The notes under the pieces were generated by a model. The model did not search any database, had not been told where the DNA came from, and worked only from the letters and a program-made list of their open reading frames with translations. 15,941 bases of DNA from Archangium sp. (lineage in GTDB: Bacteria > Myxococcota > Myxococcia > Myxococcales > Myxococcaceae): NCBI GenBank assembly GCA_016793585.1, contig JAEUJR010000432.1:1-15941 (forward strand), read 5' to 3'. How positions within the stretch are numbered: position 1 is the stretch's first letter; every line of letters starts with the position of its first letter. Positions 1 through 6,210 of the stretch are shown here, piece by piece. The translations under genes and the position numbers were made by a program.

Positions 1-314
1 ACATCGCGCGCTTCGCCGAGCTGAAAGCCTTCCCCATCATTCCCTGCGACCTCTGCGGCTCGCAGGAGAACCTGCAGCGCAAGAAGGTGAAGCGCCTGGT
101 GGAAGAGCTCTCGAGAGACATTCCGAACCTCAAGAGCAGCATCATGTCGGCGATGGGCAACCTGCACGTCTCGCACCTGCTCGACAAGCAGCTGTGGACG
201 GCGCCCACCGAAGAAGCGCCACCGCGCGCACAGCTGAAGACCGCCGAAGGGCTGGTGCCGCTGAAGTTCGGCCAGGCCGCTTCGAGCACCGGGGGAGACA
301 GTCATGGCGCATGA
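1..314 (+). CDS. ttcA: tRNA 2-thiocytidine(32) synthetase TtcA, C-terminal part
   Basis: Open frame entering from the left edge (first full codon at base 3), giving 103 residues to a TGA at 312-314. The translation contains FPIIPCDLCGSQENLQR, the conserved C-terminal motif of TtcA that holds a Cys of the Fe-S/thiolation site (E. coli has PCNLCGSQ-NLQR at this place), then a 'SAMGNLHVSHLLDKQLW' tail matching the family's SAMxNVxPSHLxDxxLF pattern. TtcA is a cytosolic ATP- and Fe-S-dependent PP-loop enzyme that thiolates cytidine 32 in tRNA. The PP-loop motif lies outside the window. The gene overlaps the next one by 11 bp, suggesting translational coupling. The tail beyond the family core (about 35 residues, Ala/Pro/Gly-rich) is not recognisable. 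Confidence 0.93.
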   Translation, partial: IARFAELKAFPIIPCDLCGSQENLQRKKVKRLVEELSRDIPNLKSSIMSAMGNLHVSHLLDKQLWTAPTEEAPPRAQLKTAEGLVPLKFGQAASSTGGDSHGA

Positions 315-1131
315 GACGATTCGTACGGCGCGCACCGAGCGCAACGCCGCCCTCATCGAGGTGATGTTGCTGGCCGCCAGCGCCGACGGCCGCGTGGAGC
401 CCCGCGAGCTGCAGGTGCTGATCGCTCGCGTCATCGAGCGGCCCGAGTTCGAAGGCACCGACGCCGAGGCGCTCAACGCGCTGGTCGAGGCGTCCGCGAA
501 GCGGCTCTCGCAGGCGGCGAAGCTCGAAGACGTGCTCTCGAGTCTGCGTGAGCGGCTGCCCGAGCACCGCAACCGCCTGCTGGCCTTCGGGCTCGCAGCC
601 TCGGTCGCGTTCGCCGATCGGCGGGCCACCCGCGAAGAGCTGGGGCTGCTGAAGACGATTCAGTCGGCCCTCGGCATCTCGGAGGGAGAGGTGCAGCGCG
701 TGGTCGACACCGTGCAGCGCGGCGAGTCGTTGGCCGAGGTGCTGGGTGATCCTCCCGAGCTGCTCTTCACCGAGACGATGGTGCTGGTCGGCGCGGCCGA
801 CGGTGTGGTGCGCGAGAGCGAGTTGATGACGATGTTCGAGAACCTCGCCGGCGACCCCGTCTTTCACGACGTCTCGCGGGCGGCGGCCGAGTCGGCGCTG
901 CGCACGGCCATCACGAACGTGGCGAACGAGGGGCTGCCTCGCCGGCTCGCGGCGCTCGCTCGCGGCCTCACGACGCGTGGGCAGCGCAAGAAGGCGTTCC
1001 AGCTCGCCGTGCGCGTCGCCAACTCGAGCGAAGCCGGGCCGGGCAAGGCCGAGCTCAAGGTGCTCGAGCTGCTGCAGAGCACGTTCGGCCTGGCCGACGA
1101 CGAAGTGAAGAAGCTGACGGCGGAGGCGTGA
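304..1131 (+). CDS. Tandem TerB-like (tellurite-resistance-type) domain protein
   Basis: 275 residues, all predicted helical and soluble, with no signal peptide or membrane segment. Two copies of a TerB-like unit can be seen. The first (about residues 12-135) has ASADGRVEPREL then LLKTIQSALGISEGEV; the second (about 153-275) has VGAADGVVRESEL then VLELLQSTFGLADDEV. The acidic ADGxVxxxEL motif is the usual hallmark of the TerB/DjlA-like helical fold, proposed to bind metal or act as a scaffold. In the second half of each copy the acidic loop is eroded (ADRRATREEL and SSEAGPGKAEL). The ATG at 304 follows a GGGGGAG ribosome-binding sequence and overlaps ttcA by 11 bp; the stop overlaps the start of the following gene. 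Function is unknown; tellurite resistance should not be assumed from TerB similarity. Confidence 0.8.
   Translation: MAHETIRTARTERNAALIEVMLLAASADGRVEPRELQVLIARVIERPEFEGTDAEALNALVEASAKRLSQAAKLEDVLSSLRERLPEHRNRLLAFGLAASVAFADRRATREELGLLKTIQSALGISEGEVQRVVDTVQRGESLAEVLGDPPELLFTETMVLVGAADGVVRESELMTMFENLAGDPVFHDVSRAAAESALRTAITNVANEGLPRRLAALARGLTTRGQRKKAFQLAVRVANSSEAGPGKAELKVLELLQSTFGLADDEVKKLTAEA
1122..1126 (+). promoter_or_regulatory. Ribosome-binding site fixing the start of the PhnD-like gene
   Basis: GGAGG sits 4 bases before the ATG at 1131 and only 1 base before the in-frame GTG at 1128. Spacing therefore favours ATG 1131 as the real start. The site lies inside the last codons of the TerB-like gene, so the two genes are probably translationally coupled. 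Confidence 0.6.
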
Positions 1132-1949
1132 TGGCGAACTCCAACCCTCCCAGACCAGCGCGCGCCACGCTGCGCTTCGCGGTGCCTCCCACGCTGGGTG
1201 ACGTGCAGGGCCGGTCGGCCGCGTTGCAGAGCTACCTCACCGAAGCGCTCGGCAAGCCCGCCGAGGTCGTGGTGCCCACGTCGTACGAGACGCTCGCGAA
1301 AGACCTGCTCGCTGGAAAGGTCGACGCCGCGTGGGCGCCGCCGTTCGTGTGCGCCCGCATCGAGGCCATGGGCGTGCGCGTGCTGGTGCGGGGCGTGCGC
1401 AACGGCGCGTCGACCTACCGCGCTGCCATCGTCTGCCGGGCCGACGCCAACGTGACGAAAGACACGCTGCAGGGAACGTCGGCGGCGTGGAGCGATCGCG
1501 ACTCGGTCGGCGGCTATCTGCTCCCGATGGCGTGGCTGCGCGAGCAGGGGCACGACCCCGCGAAGCTCTTCTTCCGGCAGGACTTCGTCGGCAACTACAA
1601 GAGCGCGCTCGAGCTCGTGGCGAAGGGGTCGGTCGACGTGACGAGCCTGTTCGCTCCGGCGGCGAAGGCGGGGCAGGGGCACGCGACGGGGCTCGCCGAG
1701 GTGTGGCCCGGCCAGGAGTCGGCGTTTCGCGTGCTGACCTTCACCGACGAGTCGCCCAACGACGGCGTCGCGGTGTCGATGTCGATGAACGGCCCGATGG
1801 TGACCGAGCTCGAGAAGGCCATGCTGGCCATGAAAGACTCGCCCGCCGGTGAGCAGGTGCTGAAGGACCTGTTCCACGCCGACCGGTTCGAGCCGGCGCC
1901 GCGCATGGGCTATCGCGCGCTGTACCGCGTGGCCCTCGCGAGCCTCTGA
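1131..1949 (+). CDS. PhnD-like phosphate/phosphonate-binding-type protein lacking a signal peptide
   Basis: 272 residues from ATG 1131 (an in-frame GTG at 1128 adds one residue). The sequence follows the PhnD/PtxB-like periplasmic-binding pattern: VPTSYETLAKDLLAGKVDAAWAPPF (49-72), RNGASTYRAAIVCRADANV (90-108), the anion-loop region DRDSVGGYLLP (122-132), then DFVGNYKSALELVAKGSVDV (151-170). These are type 2 periplasmic-binding-fold proteins that normally capture phosphonate or phosphite outside the membrane for an ABC importer. Here the N-terminus (MANSNPPRPARATLRFAVP) has no hydrophobic signal or lipobox, and no phnC or phnE gene is adjacent, so the protein should stay in the cytosol. The usual ST-S-G anion loop is altered to DSVGG and the following SH motif is replaced by GNY, so the ligand may differ. 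It starts at the stop of the TerB-like gene (TGATG overlap). Likely a cytosolic ligand sensor or unknown; import is unlikely. Confidence 0.78.
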   Translation: MANSNPPRPARATLRFAVPPTLGDVQGRSAALQSYLTEALGKPAEVVVPTSYETLAKDLLAGKVDAAWAPPFVCARIEAMGVRVLVRGVRNGASTYRAAIVCRADANVTKDTLQGTSAAWSDRDSVGGYLLPMAWLREQGHDPAKLFFRQDFVGNYKSALELVAKGSVDVTSLFAPAAKAGQGHATGLAEVWPGQESAFRVLTFTDESPNDGVAVSMSMNGPMVTELEKAMLAMKDSPAGEQVLKDLFHADRFEPAPRMGYRALYRVALASL

Positions 1950-1957
1950 GGGCGGTG

Positions 1958-1973
1958 GGCCTCGCAAGAGGTC
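1958..1973 (+). other. Small hairpin with a GCAA tetraloop after the PhnD-like gene
   Basis: CCTC-GCAA-GAGG (1960-1971) extends by a G-U and a G-C pair to a 6-bp stem closed by a GNRA-type loop. It lies 9 bases after the stop codon. No T-tract follows, so a role as a terminator is only possible; the remainder of 1950-2030 shows no convincing promoter. Confidence 0.2.
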
Positions 1974-2030
1974 GAGACGGGCGTTCGGGCCCTCGCGCGC
2001 AGGCGGAGTGACGGAATACCCTCGCCCGCG

Positions 2031-2588
2031 ATGAGCCGCTTCACCCCACCGGGCGCCGCGCCCGAGGCCCAGTCTGGTGAGCAGGGCCTGCGCACCCGAC
2101 GCAAGCGGCTCGTGTTGCTGGTCGGTGAAGTGCCTTCGTCGCTCCGTGCGACGCTCGACCACCGAGGCGCGCTGTTGGTGGTGGCCGCGGGCGTCAGTGA
2201 GGCGTTCGAGCTCCTCAGCGCGCACACGTTCGACGTGGTCGTGGTGGAGCCCCACACCGACGCCTGCGCGCGCGACTTCATCAACGCCATCAAGGAGCCG
2301 GCCGACGAGCACGAGCACACCGTCGCGACGCTGTACGGAGCGCCCGGCCAGTCGCCGTTTCTTCGTGGTGTTCGGGTGCCCGCCCTCGACGCGCTCCAGG
2401 CGCTCCGTGCGCGGTACGCCCTGGTGCCGTTCGTGCTGTTGCCGGTCCTCCGCGATCCGCACTACGCCGTCATCGTGAAGCCCCCCGAGCTGTCCGAGCT
2501 GCGGGAGAGAAGGGTGCTGCCGGTCGAGACGACGATCATGACCGTCTCGGCGCAGGAGTTCCTCAAAGGCCGCACGGCGCTGGCGTGA
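2031..2588 (+). CDS. Degenerate response-regulator receiver-like protein
   Basis: 185 residues. A basic N-terminal stretch (RTRRKRLVLLVG, 21-32) leads into a receiver-like alternation of strands and helices. The strand FDVVVVEP (67-74) matches the FDLVLLDxxMP strand that carries the phospho-acceptor Asp, but the acceptor position is Glu73. VIVKPPELSEL (148-158) matches the conserved Lys-Pro followed by helix 5 (Lys150). Between them lie about 77 residues instead of the usual ~50, so an insertion is present (about 85-125) before VPFVLLP (132-138), which looks like strand 4. The acidic pair expected after strand 1 is not evident. An atypical receiver fixed in, or locked out of, an active-like state is inferred. 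No DNA-binding domain follows. No strong ribosome-binding site is seen before ATG 2031. The stop is one base from the stop of the convergent epimerase-like gene. Confidence 0.6.
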   Translation: MSRFTPPGAAPEAQSGEQGLRTRRKRLVLLVGEVPSSLRATLDHRGALLVVAAGVSEAFELLSAHTFDVVVVEPHTDACARDFINAIKEPADEHEHTVATLYGAPGQSPFLRGVRVPALDALQALRARYALVPFVLLPVLRDPHYAVIVKPPELSELRERRVLPVETTIMTVSAQEFLKGRTALA

Positions 2589-2589
2589 C

Positions 2590-3564
2590 TCAGGCGACGC
2601 TCGCGACGGAGGCGGGGGTCAGGCCCAGCCGGTCGCGCCAGAACGCCAGCGTCTCGAGCACCGCTTCATCCATCGGGGTCGCGCGCTGACCGAACGCCTT
2701 CACGAAGCGGGAATCATCGACGACGAAGGGCAGCTCGTGCTGGTACTGCACCTCGGGCAGCTCGCGCATCATCGGGCTGAAGAGCCCCATCACCTTGAAG
2801 AGCGCGTGAACGGCCCAGGCAGGCGTCGAGGCGATCGTCGCGTGGGTTCCGGCGAGCTCGACGATGCGGCGCACCAGCTCCTTCTCTGGCATCGGCGGCG
2901 CCACCGGCAGGTGCCAGACGGCGCCGAACGCCGCGTCGTTCTCGGCCAGCGTCACCAGGCCATGCCCGACGTCTTTGATGAACGAGACCGAGTGCATCGC
3001 CTCGCCAGTGCCCAACAGCCGCACCGTCTTGCCTTCGACCGCGTTGCCGAAGAGCAGCTTCAGGTTCGGGTAGTCGATGCCTGGGCCGTAGAAGTCGGCG
3101 GCGCGGCCGATGGCGACCTGCACCTGCCCCAGCTCGTGCGCCCGCATCAGCAGCTCGGCGCCGTCTTTGCGGGCCCGGCCCTTCGGCCCATGCGGACGAA
3201 GCGGTGACGACTCGGTGAGCGGCCCGTCAGGAATGCCGTAGGCGTACAGGTTGTCGCAGAGCACCAGCCGCGTGCCCGTGCGTGACGCCGCGTCGATGGC
3301 GCGCTGAAACATCGGCACCAGCTCGGTGGGCCAGCGCCAGTAGTCGGGCCGCGCGCACAACACCGCGGTGTGAACGCCCTCGAGCGCCGTGGTGAGTGCG
3401 GCGACGTCGTTGGCGTCGGCGGCGACGGCCTCGACCTTCGGCTGTGCGCCGGCCTTCACGTGACGAGAGATGACGCGCACCCGGTGCCCGCGCTCGACGA
3501 ACGCGTTGACGGTGGCAGCTCCGGCGAACCCGGTGCCGCCGATGACGGCGAAGAGCGATGACAT
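2590..3564 (-). CDS. NAD(P)-binding epimerase/dehydratase-like (extended/atypical SDR) protein
   Basis: 324 residues. The ATG at 3564 is chosen because GAAGGAG (3571-3577 on the opposite strand) precedes it by 6 bases and because the Rossmann fold begins immediately (MSSLFAVIGGTGFAGAATV). Dinucleotide binding is shown by GGTGFAG (9-15) and AADANDV (48-54). LCDNLYAYGIPDGPLTESSPLRP (102-124) matches the extended-SDR 'SS..VYG.....xExxPxxP' strand, and DFYGPG (157-162) matches the RxxNxYGPG region. The catalytic YxxxK pair is altered: Lys133 is present in GRARK but the Tyr position (129) is Gly. This suggests a non-catalytic or atypical SDR that binds cofactor, such as an NmrA-like or sugar-epimerase-derived protein. 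It sits 116 bp downstream of modC in the same direction, so it may be a trailing operon member or have its own promoter. Substrate is not deducible. Confidence 0.82.
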   Translation of the reverse strand: MSSLFAVIGGTGFAGAATVNAFVERGHRVRVISRHVKAGAQPKVEAVAADANDVAALTTALEGVHTAVLCARPDYWRWPTELVPMFQRAIDAASRTGTRLVLCDNLYAYGIPDGPLTESSPLRPHGPKGRARKDGAELLMRAHELGQVQVAIGRAADFYGPGIDYPNLKLLFGNAVEGKTVRLLGTGEAMHSVSFIKDVGHGLVTLAENDAAFGAVWHLPVAPPMPEKELVRRIVELAGTHATIASTPAWAVHALFKVMGLFSPMMRELPEVQYQHELPFVVDDSRFVKAFGQRATPMDEAVLETLAFWRDRLGLTPASVASVA

Positions 3565-3680
3565 GAACGACTCCTTCGGTGCGCGCGCGCTCGAGTGCGG
3601 GTCGCGTGCCCGAAGCATGCGCGCGCGCGCCGGGGCAGCCCGAGCCGGGCGACCAGCGGCGCCGCCACCCTGACGAACGG
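3565..3680. other. Intergenic region between modC and the epimerase-like gene, with two alternating GC tracts
   Basis: 116 bp. It holds two alternating purine-pyrimidine runs (3580-3591 and 3615-3630, mainly GC repeats), a GCGGCGCCGC palindrome (3656-3665), and on the minus strand a weak -24/-12-like GG-N10-GC arrangement (GG at 3610-3609, GC at 3598-3597). No T-tract terminator for modC is visible. Whether this region contains a promoter is uncertain. Confidence 0.3.
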
Positions 3681-4424
3681 TCACCGCGACGCGACGGAAG
3701 GCGCGCCAGTGAACTCACGCACGAAGTTTGACGCGGGCGCGGCGGCCAGCTCGCTCCACGTGCCGTGCTGCGTGAGGCGGCCCGCTTCGAGCACCGCCAG
3801 GTGTTGCCCCAGCGCTCGCGCGTCGTCGGCGTCGTGCGAGACGACGAGGGTGGGAATCGTGAGCTGCTCGAGCCACCCAGCGAGGAAACGGCGCACCTCG
3901 CGGCGGGACGAGACGTCGAGCGCGGCCAGGGGCTCGTCCATCAGCAACGCGCGCGGCCCGGTGCACAGCGCGCGTGCGAGCGCCACCCGCTGCCGCTCCC
4001 CGCCCGACAAGGTACCGACGTCGCGGGTCACGAAGGGCCTGAGGTCGAGCTGCGTCACCAACCCCGCTGCGCGCGTGCGGCGCTCCTCTCGCGCAGCCTC
4101 GGTCGCGCCACAGCGCACGGCGAAGTCGAGGTTCTGCTGCACCGTGCGCTGGGGAATGAGCCCCGACTCTTGCGGCACCCAGGCGAGCTGTCGCTCTTCG
4201 ACCGGCACGTTCACGCCCGTCGCCGAGTCGAACAGCACCTGCGGGCCGATGCAGACCCGGCCCGCCTGCACCGGCTTCACGCCCAGCAGCATCGCGAGCA
4301 GCGTCGACTTGCCGGCGCCGTTGGGCCCGATGACGACGAGCGTACGCGTCACCGGCGGCAACGTCACGTCGAGGGTGAGCGAGCCCACCTGCCCGCGCAG
4401 CTGCACCGAGACGCCGTCGGTCAT
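3681..4424 (-). CDS. modC: Molybdate ABC transporter ATP-binding protein ModC (short form)
   Basis: 247 residues. Start ATG at 4424 overlaps the modB stop as ATGA and has GAAGGAG (4433-4439) 8 bases upstream. A complete ABC ATPase can be read: Walker A GPNGAGKST (33-41), Q-loop Gln85 in WVPQES, signature LSGGERQ (139-145), Walker B LLMDEP (160-165) with the D-loop ALD (168-170), and H-loop His197 in VVSHD. It powers molybdate import through ModB. E. coli ModC is about 352 residues and has a C-terminal Mop/TOBE domain that binds molybdate; here the protein ends about 50 residues after the H-loop, so that regulatory domain is absent. Assignment to molybdate rests mainly on the adjoining modB and modA. 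The frame stays open upstream into modB, but that part is a shadow. Confidence 0.9.
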   Translation of the reverse strand: MTDGVSVQLRGQVGSLTLDVTLPPVTRTLVVIGPNGAGKSTLLAMLLGVKPVQAGRVCIGPQVLFDSATGVNVPVEERQLAWVPQESGLIPQRTVQQNLDFAVRCGATEAAREERRTRAAGLVTQLDLRPFVTRDVGTLSGGERQRVALARALCTGPRALLMDEPLAALDVSSRREVRRFLAGWLEQLTIPTLVVSHDADDARALGQHLAVLEAGRLTQHGTWSELAAAPASNFVREFTGAPSVASR

Positions 4425-5206
4425 GGCCGGCGCTCCTTCGTGACGAGCCGCACCAGCACGAGCAACGCGAGGGCGGCGACGATGAGCACCACCGAGAGGC
4501 TCTGCGCCACCTTCAAGTCGGTCTCGAGCGCCGTGTAGATGGCCAGCGGCAGCGTCTGCGTTCTGCCCTCGAGGTTGCCGGCGAACATCAACGTCGCGCC
4601 GAACTCTCCGAGCGCGCGGGCCCAGCTCGTCGCGCCTCCCGCCACGAGCCCAGGCGCGGCCAACGGCAGCCCGATGGAGAAGAAGATGCGCAGCGGCGAA
4701 GCGCCCAGCGTGCGGGCGACCGTCACCAGGTTTCCGTCGATGCGGCGGAACGCGCTGATGGCCGCCTGCAGGAAGAAGGGGGCCGACACGAACGTCTCGG
4801 CCATCACCACGGCGAGGCTGGTGAACGACGGCGACCACCCGTCGGGGCTGAAGGCGGCGCTCAAGAGACTGCGCCGGCCGAAGGTGAGCAGCAGCGCGAC
4901 GCCCGCGACGGCAGGCGGCACCACCACGGGCAGCTGGAGCAACGATTCGAGCACCCGGCCCGCCCGCGAGCTGCTGCGCGAGACCACCCACGCCAGCGGC
5001 GTACCGAGCCCGACGACCACCGCGAGGCTGGTGAGCGTCGTCGACAGGCTCAGCTTCATCGCCGGCCACACCAGCGGGTGGCCAAGGCCCGCGAAGAAGC
5101 CGCTGCCCGTCGAGCCGATGAGCACCAGCAGCGGCGCGAAGAGGTAGAGCGCGAGCACGCCACCGACGGCGGCGAGCGCCAGGTGTTGACGGCGCCACTT
5201 CGTCAT
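4421..5206 (-). CDS. modB: Molybdate ABC transporter permease ModB
   Basis: 261 residues from ATG 5206 (MTKWRRQHL), which overlaps the modA stop as ATGA. An upstream in-frame extension is possible but would intrude into modA. The protein is an inner-membrane permease with about five or six hydrophobic segments (roughly 8-30, 52-75, 90-110, 128-150, 178-195, 236-255). The cytoplasmic EAA loop that docks on ModC is ARTLGASPLRIFFSIGLPLA (164-183), and the ModB-typical ALGEFGATLMFAGN (198-211) followed by GRTQTLPLAIY (214-224) is very clear. Its own ribosome-binding site is poor (a CTTCC run), so translation is probably coupled to modA. Confidence 0.95.
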   Translation of the reverse strand: MTKWRRQHLALAAVGGVLALYLFAPLLVLIGSTGSGFFAGLGHPLVWPAMKLSLSTTLTSLAVVVGLGTPLAWVVSRSSSRAGRVLESLLQLPVVVPPAVAGVALLLTFGRRSLLSAAFSPDGWSPSFTSLAVVMAETFVSAPFFLQAAISAFRRIDGNLVTVARTLGASPLRIFFSIGLPLAAPGLVAGGATSWARALGEFGATLMFAGNLEGRTQTLPLAIYTALETDLKVAQSLSVVLIVAALALLVLVRLVTKERRP

Positions 5207-5970
5207 GGCGCGACCGGAAGGAAGCCCGCCGACGAGAGCTGCCGCTGGCCTTCTGCCGAGCGCACGAGCTCGACCCACGCACGGGCGAGCGTCGGGTGCG
5301 CAGGTCTCGTCACGAGGGCGATGGGGTACTCGGCGACGACCTGCAGCTCGGCGCCGAACGGAACGATGGCGACGCCCGCGTCAGCGACCGACAGCGCGTC
5401 GGTGCGGTAGACGAAGGCCGCTTGCGCTTCACCGAGCGAGACCCGCGCCAGCACCTGCCGCGCGCTCAGCTCCTTCGAGACGACGTGCGCGTCGAAGCGC
5501 TGAACGAAGGCGGGGCCCAGCGACGAGGTCGAGGCGCGCTGGAGCAGCTCGCGGGTGTACCGGCCGATGGGCACGTCGGGCCCGCCCATCACGATGCGCT
5601 CGAGCGAGGTCACGTCTTCGAGGCGCGTCACCGTCGCCGCGGCCTCTCTCGACACCGCCAGCACCAGCTCGTTCTTCGCGAACAGCTGCGACGGCTGCAC
5701 GCGGCCCGCCTGCTCGAGCTCGGCCATGTGTCTGACGTCGGCCGAGGCGAGGACGTCGGCGGGCGCGCCGTGCTCGAGCTGGGTGCGCAGCTCCTGGGTG
5801 CCGGCGAAGTTGAAGCTCAGCCGCACCCCTGGGTGTTGCTCGGTGAACGTCGTGCCCAGCGCGCCGAACACGTCTTTCAGGCTCGAGGCGGCGAACACGA
5901 CGAGCTCGGTCTCGGGTGCCGGCTTGCAGGCGGCCAGGAGCAGGGCGCTGACGAGGAGCAACGGCTTCAT
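5203..5970 (-). CDS. modA: Molybdate-binding lipoprotein ModA
   Basis: 255 residues from ATG 5970; a longer frame exists upstream but only this start gives a proper signal sequence (MKPLLLVSALLLAACKP) with a lipobox ending at Cys15, and AAGAAGG lies 11 bases before it. ModA captures molybdate or tungstate for ModBC. Family features: LVVFAASSLKDVF (23-35, Ser29/Ser30 oxyanion contacts), FNFAGTQELRTQLEHGAPADVLASAD (54-79), VPIGRYT (133-139), and GEAQAAFVYRTDA (180-192) with the conserved Tyr189. The second binding Ser, usual in AGSQ, appears as Thr58. In E. coli ModA is a free periplasmic protein; here it should be anchored by lipid, as in many Gram-positive and some myxobacterial versions. First gene of modA-modB-modC. 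Confidence 0.95.
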   Translation of the reverse strand: MKPLLLVSALLLAACKPAPETELVVFAASSLKDVFGALGTTFTEQHPGVRLSFNFAGTQELRTQLEHGAPADVLASADVRHMAELEQAGRVQPSQLFAKNELVLAVSREAAATVTRLEDVTSLERIVMGGPDVPIGRYTRELLQRASTSSLGPAFVQRFDAHVVSKELSARQVLARVSLGEAQAAFVYRTDALSVADAGVAIVPFGAELQVVAEYPIALVTRPAHPTLARAWVELVRSAEGQRQLSSAGFLPVAP

Positions 5971-6055
5971 GCGGGCCCGGCCCTTCTTCGAGACCCCCGC
6001 CGCCTTGTCAATCGTGGCTTCGGGCTCGGCCGTTCCCTGCCGAAGCACGGCTGAG

Positions 6056-6072
6056 CGAGTCATTCCGACTCG
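6056..6072. promoter_or_regulatory. Perfect inverted repeat, candidate activator or repressor binding site
   Basis: CGAGTC-ATTCC-GACTCG: two perfect 6-base arms around a 5-base centre. It is about 95 bp upstream of the predicted efflux start site, the distance usual for a sigma-54 enhancer site, and about 90 bp upstream of modA. A shorter copy of the half site recurs at 6086-6094. Confidence 0.45.
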
Positions 6073-6085
6073 TTTGGGGGGCATT

Positions 6086-6094
6086 GAGTCACTC
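6086..6094. promoter_or_regulatory. Short palindrome repeating the GAGTCA half site
   Basis: GAGT-C-ACTC is a perfect 4+1+4 palindrome, and its first six bases GAGTCA repeat those at 6057-6062. The two copies are 29 bp apart (about three helical turns), which is compatible with cooperative binding by one regulator. Short enough that chance is possible. Confidence 0.3.
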
Positions 6095-6132
6095 TTCCAC
6101 GTGTGGGTGAGGCGTTTCTGGGGCATCCGACA

Positions 6133-6148
6133 TGGCACGCCGGGTGCT
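6133..6148 (+). promoter_or_regulatory. Sigma-54 (RpoN) -24/-12 promoter candidate for the efflux operon
   Basis: TGGCACG-CCGG-GTGCT matches the known -24/-12 consensus TGGCACG-N4-TTGC(A/T) at every specified position except the first T of TTGC. The essential GG (6134-6135) and GC (6146-6147) are exactly 10 bases apart. The predicted start site is near 6159, giving a leader of about 50 bases before the GTG at 6211. Inferred from sequence match only. Confidence 0.5.
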
Positions 6149-6210
6149 CAGGTGGCTGGCAGTCACCCCCGGCGCCGCAAACATCAGCGACCCACACCAG
6201 AGGCGGAAGC

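Larger units (their letters stand above)
5971..6210. promoter_or_regulatory. Divergent regulatory region between modA and the efflux operon
   Basis: 240 bp separating modA (leftward) from the RND adaptor gene (rightward). It contains an inverted repeat, a second short palindrome and a -24/-12 sigma-54-like promoter, each listed separately. On the minus strand TTGACA occurs at 6011-6006, but the expected -10 position about 17 bp on reads AAGAAG, so no convincing sigma-70 promoter for modA was found. No ModE-like or riboswitch sequence was recognised. Confidence 0.5.

Noticed and set aside
304..1131. Calling the TerB-like protein a tellurite resistance determinant
   Set aside because: TerB-fold domains occur in many unrelated proteins, and no other ter genes are present.
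864..2462. A 532-codon minus-strand frame across the TerB-like, PhnD-like and receiver-like genes
   Set aside because: Composition is Arg/His/Gly-rich with no recognisable motif, and it crosses three plausible plus-strand genes and their junctions.
3656..3665. GCGGCGCCGC palindrome after modC as a terminator
   Set aside because: It has no loop and no T-run, and GC palindromes are common in this sequence.
4425..5282. Upstream extension of the modC frame to give a 533-residue protein
   Set aside because: The added part is an out-of-frame reading of modB, Arg/Ala-rich and without motifs. ModC begins at ATG 4424 with its own ribosome-binding site.
6006..6011. TTGACA on the minus strand as a -35 element for modA
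   Set aside because: The positions 16-18 bases downstream read AAGAAG or GAAGAA, unlike a -10 box, and the start site would leave almost no room for a leader.
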